The notes below the pieces were generated by a model, which searched no databases, was not told the DNA's origin, and saw only the letters and a list, made by a program, of their open reading frames with translations. A stretch of 5,942 nt of DNA, from contig PXEJ01000424.1 of assembly GCA_003566215.1 (NCBI GenBank), forward strand, positions 1 through 5,942. Reading direction: 5' to 3'. Made by a program: the position numbers and the translations under genes. Positions 4,686-5,942 of the stretch are shown in pieces. Position 1 is the stretch's first letter, and every line of letters begins with the position of its first letter. Source of the DNA: Cyanobacteria bacterium T3Sed10_376R1m. GTDB lineage: Bacteria > Cyanobacteriota > Cyanobacteriia > Cyanobacteriales > Cyanobacteriaceae.

Positions 4686-5942
4686 TTAATTTTGTGATAA
4701 ATTTTTGACAATTCCCATAAATAATATATTTTCGGTTTTTTGATCATATATGGCATAGAAAAAAGGACGATTAACTATCATTTCAAAAGGTTGATTAACA
4801 GGCATCGATGTAGTTCTAACTCCAATGGATGTTACTGCGGCGGCTTCTGTTCCTTCTTCATTCACATCTATGAAAGTTTTATGTTTAACTTGATCTACTG
4901 TAACGGATTGATCTGTTAAATTACTAAAATCAGCTTGATCACTAAAGGCTTTTTTTATACCTAACGACCTTAAAATGCTACTTAATTCAACTTCGTATTC
5001 TAGGGTAAATTTTGGTAAATAAATAGTTCCTTCTTTTCGATTTAATTCATTTAACCATGTTTGCCAATTGTCATTATTTAATTCTTGTGATAAGTCATCT
5101 ATACTAGAATTATTTTGGGGCAAAACTACGTACATCGTTAAACCTGAAGATTCGCCATAGGGAAGGCTAATCATTTGTAAATCTTCATTTTCTAAATAGG
5201 CAAAATTTCCTGTTTGCATCATCAAGGGATGATTAATTTTTTCTCCATTGGCAAGGGTAAAAGGTTTATTTTGAGTTAAGTCAGGATTAAAAGAGTTTTG
5301 CCACGTGCCTTTAAAATAAATGGCATTAATTAGAAATAAAACATCGTCAGGATTTATCTGATCAATAATTTGAGTTATTTTGCCTTCGGTGGAATCACTT
5401 ACCCGGTTATTGATGGTATTGATTGCGTCTGGCTGATTAAAATTTAATTGAGTAACCTTGGCTTGATAGTATTTTTTGTTGTTGGTTATAAAGTCTGATT
5501 TTATGGGAAAGTTTTGACGTATCCAAAGGGAATTCCCGATGGAAAGTTTATTTTCTTGTTGATTTTGTAGTAAAGACTGTAAGAGCTTTTGTTGCTCGTT
5601 AATATCAACTAAATCTATATCTTTATATTCTAGGGCGTTTTGTATTTCTGCTCTAGTTTCACCGTTTCCTCCGTTATGTAACAGGCTTAGGGCAAGGGAG
5701 ATGCTAGTAGGAGAAATAAAAATATTTTCTTGATTATCTTTTTGGAGAACTTCAGAAAAAAGTTTGAAGGCAAATTCTTGATTGGCTTTGACTATTTCAG
5801 GCTTTAATACTTGTTTATTTGTATCATTCATTTGATGATTACTTCTGGTTTCTTTTTCGGCATGAACTGCATTATTAGTGGAGAATATTTGATCTAGTTT
5901 GGGTGTAATACCAATAAAACTAGCACTGATAATCACTATTAA
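4686..5942 (-). CDS. Exported serpin (serine protease inhibitor), probably 5'-partial
   Basis: This is a near-complete serpin fold, a suicide inhibitor of serine or papain-like cysteine proteases. Residues are numbered from the GTG at 5934-5936. Visible family motifs are NIFISPTSI (71-79), the VSDSTEGKI helix-F segment (179-187), NAIYFKGTW (204-212), YLPKF (306-310), FSDQADFSNL (331-340), the hinge EEGTEAAAVT (360-369), NRPFFYAI (389-396) and FMGIV (407-410). The small-residue hinge is the pattern of inhibitory serpins. By the usual 17-residue spacing, P1-P1' would be Thr376-Ser377, with Arg374 at P3. The N-terminus is hydrophobic (IISASFIGIT), with an AVHA/EK sequence at 23-28 that looks like a signal-peptidase site. 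The frame stays open to the right edge (Leu-Ile before the GTG), so the GTG is probably internal to the signal peptide and the true start lies outside the window. The product is likely periplasmic or extracellular. No partner gene is seen. Confidence in the family is very high; target protease and exact cleavage site are inferred. Confidence 0.95.
   Translation of the reverse strand, partial: LIVIISASFIGITPKLDQIFSTNNAVHAEKETRSNHQMNDTNKQVLKPEIVKANQEFAFKLFSEVLQKDNQENIFISPTSISLALSLLHNGGNGETRAEIQNALEYKDIDLVDINEQQKLLQSLLQNQQENKLSIGNSLWIRQNFPIKSDFITNNKKYYQAKVTQLNFNQPDAINTINNRVSDSTEGKITQIIDQINPDDVLFLINAIYFKGTWQNSFNPDLTQNKPFTLANGEKINHPLMMQTGNFAYLENEDLQMISLPYGESSGLTMYVVLPQNNSSIDDLSQELNNDNWQTWLNELNRKEGTIYLPKFTLEYEVELSSILRSLGIKKAFSDQADFSNLTDQSVTVDQVKHKTFIDVNEEGTEAAAVTSIGVRTTSMPVNQPFEMIVNRPFFYAIYDQKTENILFMGIVKNLSQN
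4800..4859 (-). other. Serpin reactive-centre loop coding segment
   Basis: This segment encodes residues 360-379. The proximal hinge is E-E-G-T-E-A-A-A-V-T, matching the P17-P8 consensus for loop insertion: Glu at P17, Gly at P15, Thr at P14, and Ala at P12 to P10, with Val at P9. The distal part reads S-I-G-V-R-T-T-S-M-P. Standard numbering gives Thr-Ser as the scissile bond. Arg at P3 is the only basic residue, so a trypsin-like target is possible only if the bond is shifted. Confidence 0.75.
5859..5942 (-). other. N-terminal export signal of the serpin (incomplete at the window edge)
   Basis: The frame reads Leu-Ile-Val-Ile-Ile-Ser-Ala-Ser-Phe-Ile-Gly-Ile-Thr from the edge inward, a hydrophobic core. 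A polar stretch follows, and then A-V-H-A before Glu-Lys, a good signal peptidase I site. The basic n-region is missing because the window ends. About 15 residues separate the hydrophobic core from AVHA, longer than usual, so cleavage elsewhere or retention as a membrane anchor is possible. Confidence 0.6.

Noticed and set aside
4686..5942. Possibility that the hypothetical protein and the serpin form a two-gene inhibitor/partner system.
   Set aside because: They share a strand but are 551 bp apart, with a terminator-like hairpin and a possible mobile-element remnant between them. Nothing in the hypothetical protein looks like a protease or a serpin partner.

Overview
The window looks like chromosomal DNA from an AT-rich cyanobacterium; GC is roughly one third by eye. 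The evidence is one HIP1 octamer (GCGATCGC, 1343-1350), a stand-alone murG with no cell-wall gene neighbours, weak or absent Shine-Dalgarno sequences, and a hypothetical protein whose end segments resemble, from memory, an uncharacterised cyanobacterial family. Low-GC unicellular genera such as Geminocystis or Cyanobacterium would fit, but the genus is a guess.

Layout from left to right: (1) 72-896, minus strand, an inositol-monophosphatase-superfamily phosphatase with all metal-binding motifs intact. (2) A 209-bp divergent spacer that holds a 14-bp near-perfect direct repeat. (3) 1106-2176, plus strand, murG, starting at GTG. (4) 2177-2487, an AT-rich convergent spacer with no convincing gene. 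(5) 2488-4134, minus strand, a 548-residue Asn/Lys-rich protein of unknown function with a duplicated 13-residue motif and conserved-looking N- and C-terminal segments. (6) 4135-4685, a 551-bp spacer with a small palindrome next to the hypothetical gene, a roughly 135-bp element bounded by imperfect inverted repeats, and a weak terminator-like hairpin for the last gene. (7) 4686 to the right edge, minus strand, a serpin with an apparently inhibitory reactive-centre loop and an N-terminal export signal. Its true start probably lies beyond the window.

The genes do not form an obvious operon or pathway. MurG is core peptidoglycan synthesis and the phosphatase is housekeeping metabolism. The serpin is an accessory, probably exported, protease inhibitor. 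The hypothetical protein and the serpin share a strand, but 551 bp and a possible mobile-element remnant separate them, so they are probably transcribed separately. I see no RNA gene, CRISPR array, intact insertion sequence or defence cassette. The points most worth following are the serpin's loop specificity and export, the duplicated-motif protein, and the inverted-repeat element.
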